Assembly (NCBI GenBank): GCA_026129385.1
Contig: JAHCIE010000051.1
Coordinates: forward strand, 1 to 14,677
Source of the DNA: Anaerolineae bacterium
GTDB lineage: Bacteria; Chloroflexota; Anaerolineae; Epilineales; JAHCIE01
DNA length: 14,677 nucleotides
Direction: 5' to 3'
A program made the position numbers and the translations under genes. Positions within the stretch are counted from its first letter, which is position 1. Every line of letters begins with the position of its first letter. Below the pieces are notes generated by a model, which worked only from the letters and a program-made list of their open reading frames with translations, had not been told where the DNA came from and made no database searches. Below, piece after piece: positions 14,309 to 14,677 of this stretch.

Positions 14309-14677
14309 ATGATTGTCGGCATGGATTTCGGCACCACCAACTCCGGCATGGCCGTCTATGATGGGCGCGCGGTGCGCCTGCTGCCCATCGACCCGGCTAA
14401 CACCAACCCCGCCGTCGCCCGGAGCGCGCTCTACATCACCAACGACCAGAGCGTCGCCATCGGGCGTGGCGCGGTCACCCGCTACTTTGAGCAAAACCTG
14501 GGGCGACCCATCCGCCTCGAACGGGTATGGGTCGGCGAGATCGAGATGGTTTTCGCCGAGCTGCCCGCCTTCATCCGCGACGTGTACGCCTGGGTCGATG
14601 CCCTGTCGCCCGGCCGCCTGTTCCTGTCCTTCAAGACGGCCCTGCGCGAGGCCCACTACCCCGGCACCGTCGTTGGC
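14309..14677 (+). CDS. Hsp70-family (YegD-like) ATPase, N-terminal part, cut by window end
   Basis: The 123 residues visible start MIVGMDFGTTNSGMAVYDG, the phosphate-1 loop of the actin/Hsp70 ATPase fold (DFGTTNS). The stretch LLPIDPANTNPAVARSALYI replaces the usual DnaK start of the nucleotide domain and resembles YegD-type Hsp70-like proteins rather than DnaK itself. AGGAG (14294-14298) lies 10 nt before the ATG. The rest of the ATPase domain and any substrate-binding domain are outside the window. The role is unknown; YegD-like proteins are not established chaperones. Confidence 0.85.
   Translation, partial: MIVGMDFGTTNSGMAVYDGRAVRLLPIDPANTNPAVARSALYITNDQSVAIGRGAVTRYFEQNLGRPIRLERVWVGEIEMVFAELPAFIRDVYAWVDALSPGRLFLSFKTALREAHYPGTVVG

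Overview
The window is GC-rich (roughly two thirds G+C by eye) and bacterial. The likely source is a member of the Chloroflexota, perhaps near Roseiflexus or Kouleothrix. This is inferred from the style of the proteins, the mix of sulfide:quinone oxidoreductase, DUF1641, TusE/DsrC and DsrE genes, the secreted Pro/Thr-linker proteins, and the short heptamer arrays between genes. No rRNA, tRNA, CRISPR array or intact transposase gene was found.

Positions 1-3800, minus strand. The window opens with the N-terminal part of a carbon-nitrogen hydrolase whose promoter lies almost on its start codon. A perfect 17-bp palindrome separates it from a four-gene sulfur operon read SQR, DUF1641, TusE/DsrC-like, DsrE. 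The junctions are tight (25-nt overlap, 18 nt, 1 nt). The likely logic is sulfide oxidation at the membrane by SQR, followed by persulfide handling by the DsrE and TusE proteins. Upstream is a YciI-family gene whose middle has been replaced by a heptamer array and a GC hairpin.

Positions 3814-7538, minus strand. This block holds a two-component system (OmpR-type regulator followed 1 nt later by a HAMP/HisKA kinase), a small two-TM sensor-like protein downstream of the kinase, and upstream a secreted protein with two helical repeats and a Gly-rich centre. A mirrored pair of heptamer arrays lies between the regulator and the secreted protein.

Positions 7539-12183. A hairpin-rich intergenic stretch leads into a decayed DUF433/DUF5615 toxin-antitoxin pair on the minus strand. 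On the plus strand, a secreted lamin-tail/phospholipase-D-like protein appears to start inside the antisense of that relic. It is followed by a secreted alpha/beta hydrolase whose N-terminal linker is a tandem repeat read in all three frames. A 16-bp hairpin closes this unit.

Positions 12353-14677. A WS/DGAT acyltransferase on the minus strand carries an unusual C-terminal Cys/His module. It diverges across a promoter region, which contains a G-quadruplex-type run, from the start of an Hsp70-family ATPase gene cut by the window end.

The least ordinary observations are the relic toxin-antitoxin pair overprinted by a secretion signal, the heptamer arrays (one inside a gene), the frame-cycling linker repeat, and the acyltransferase with a metal-binding-like tail.
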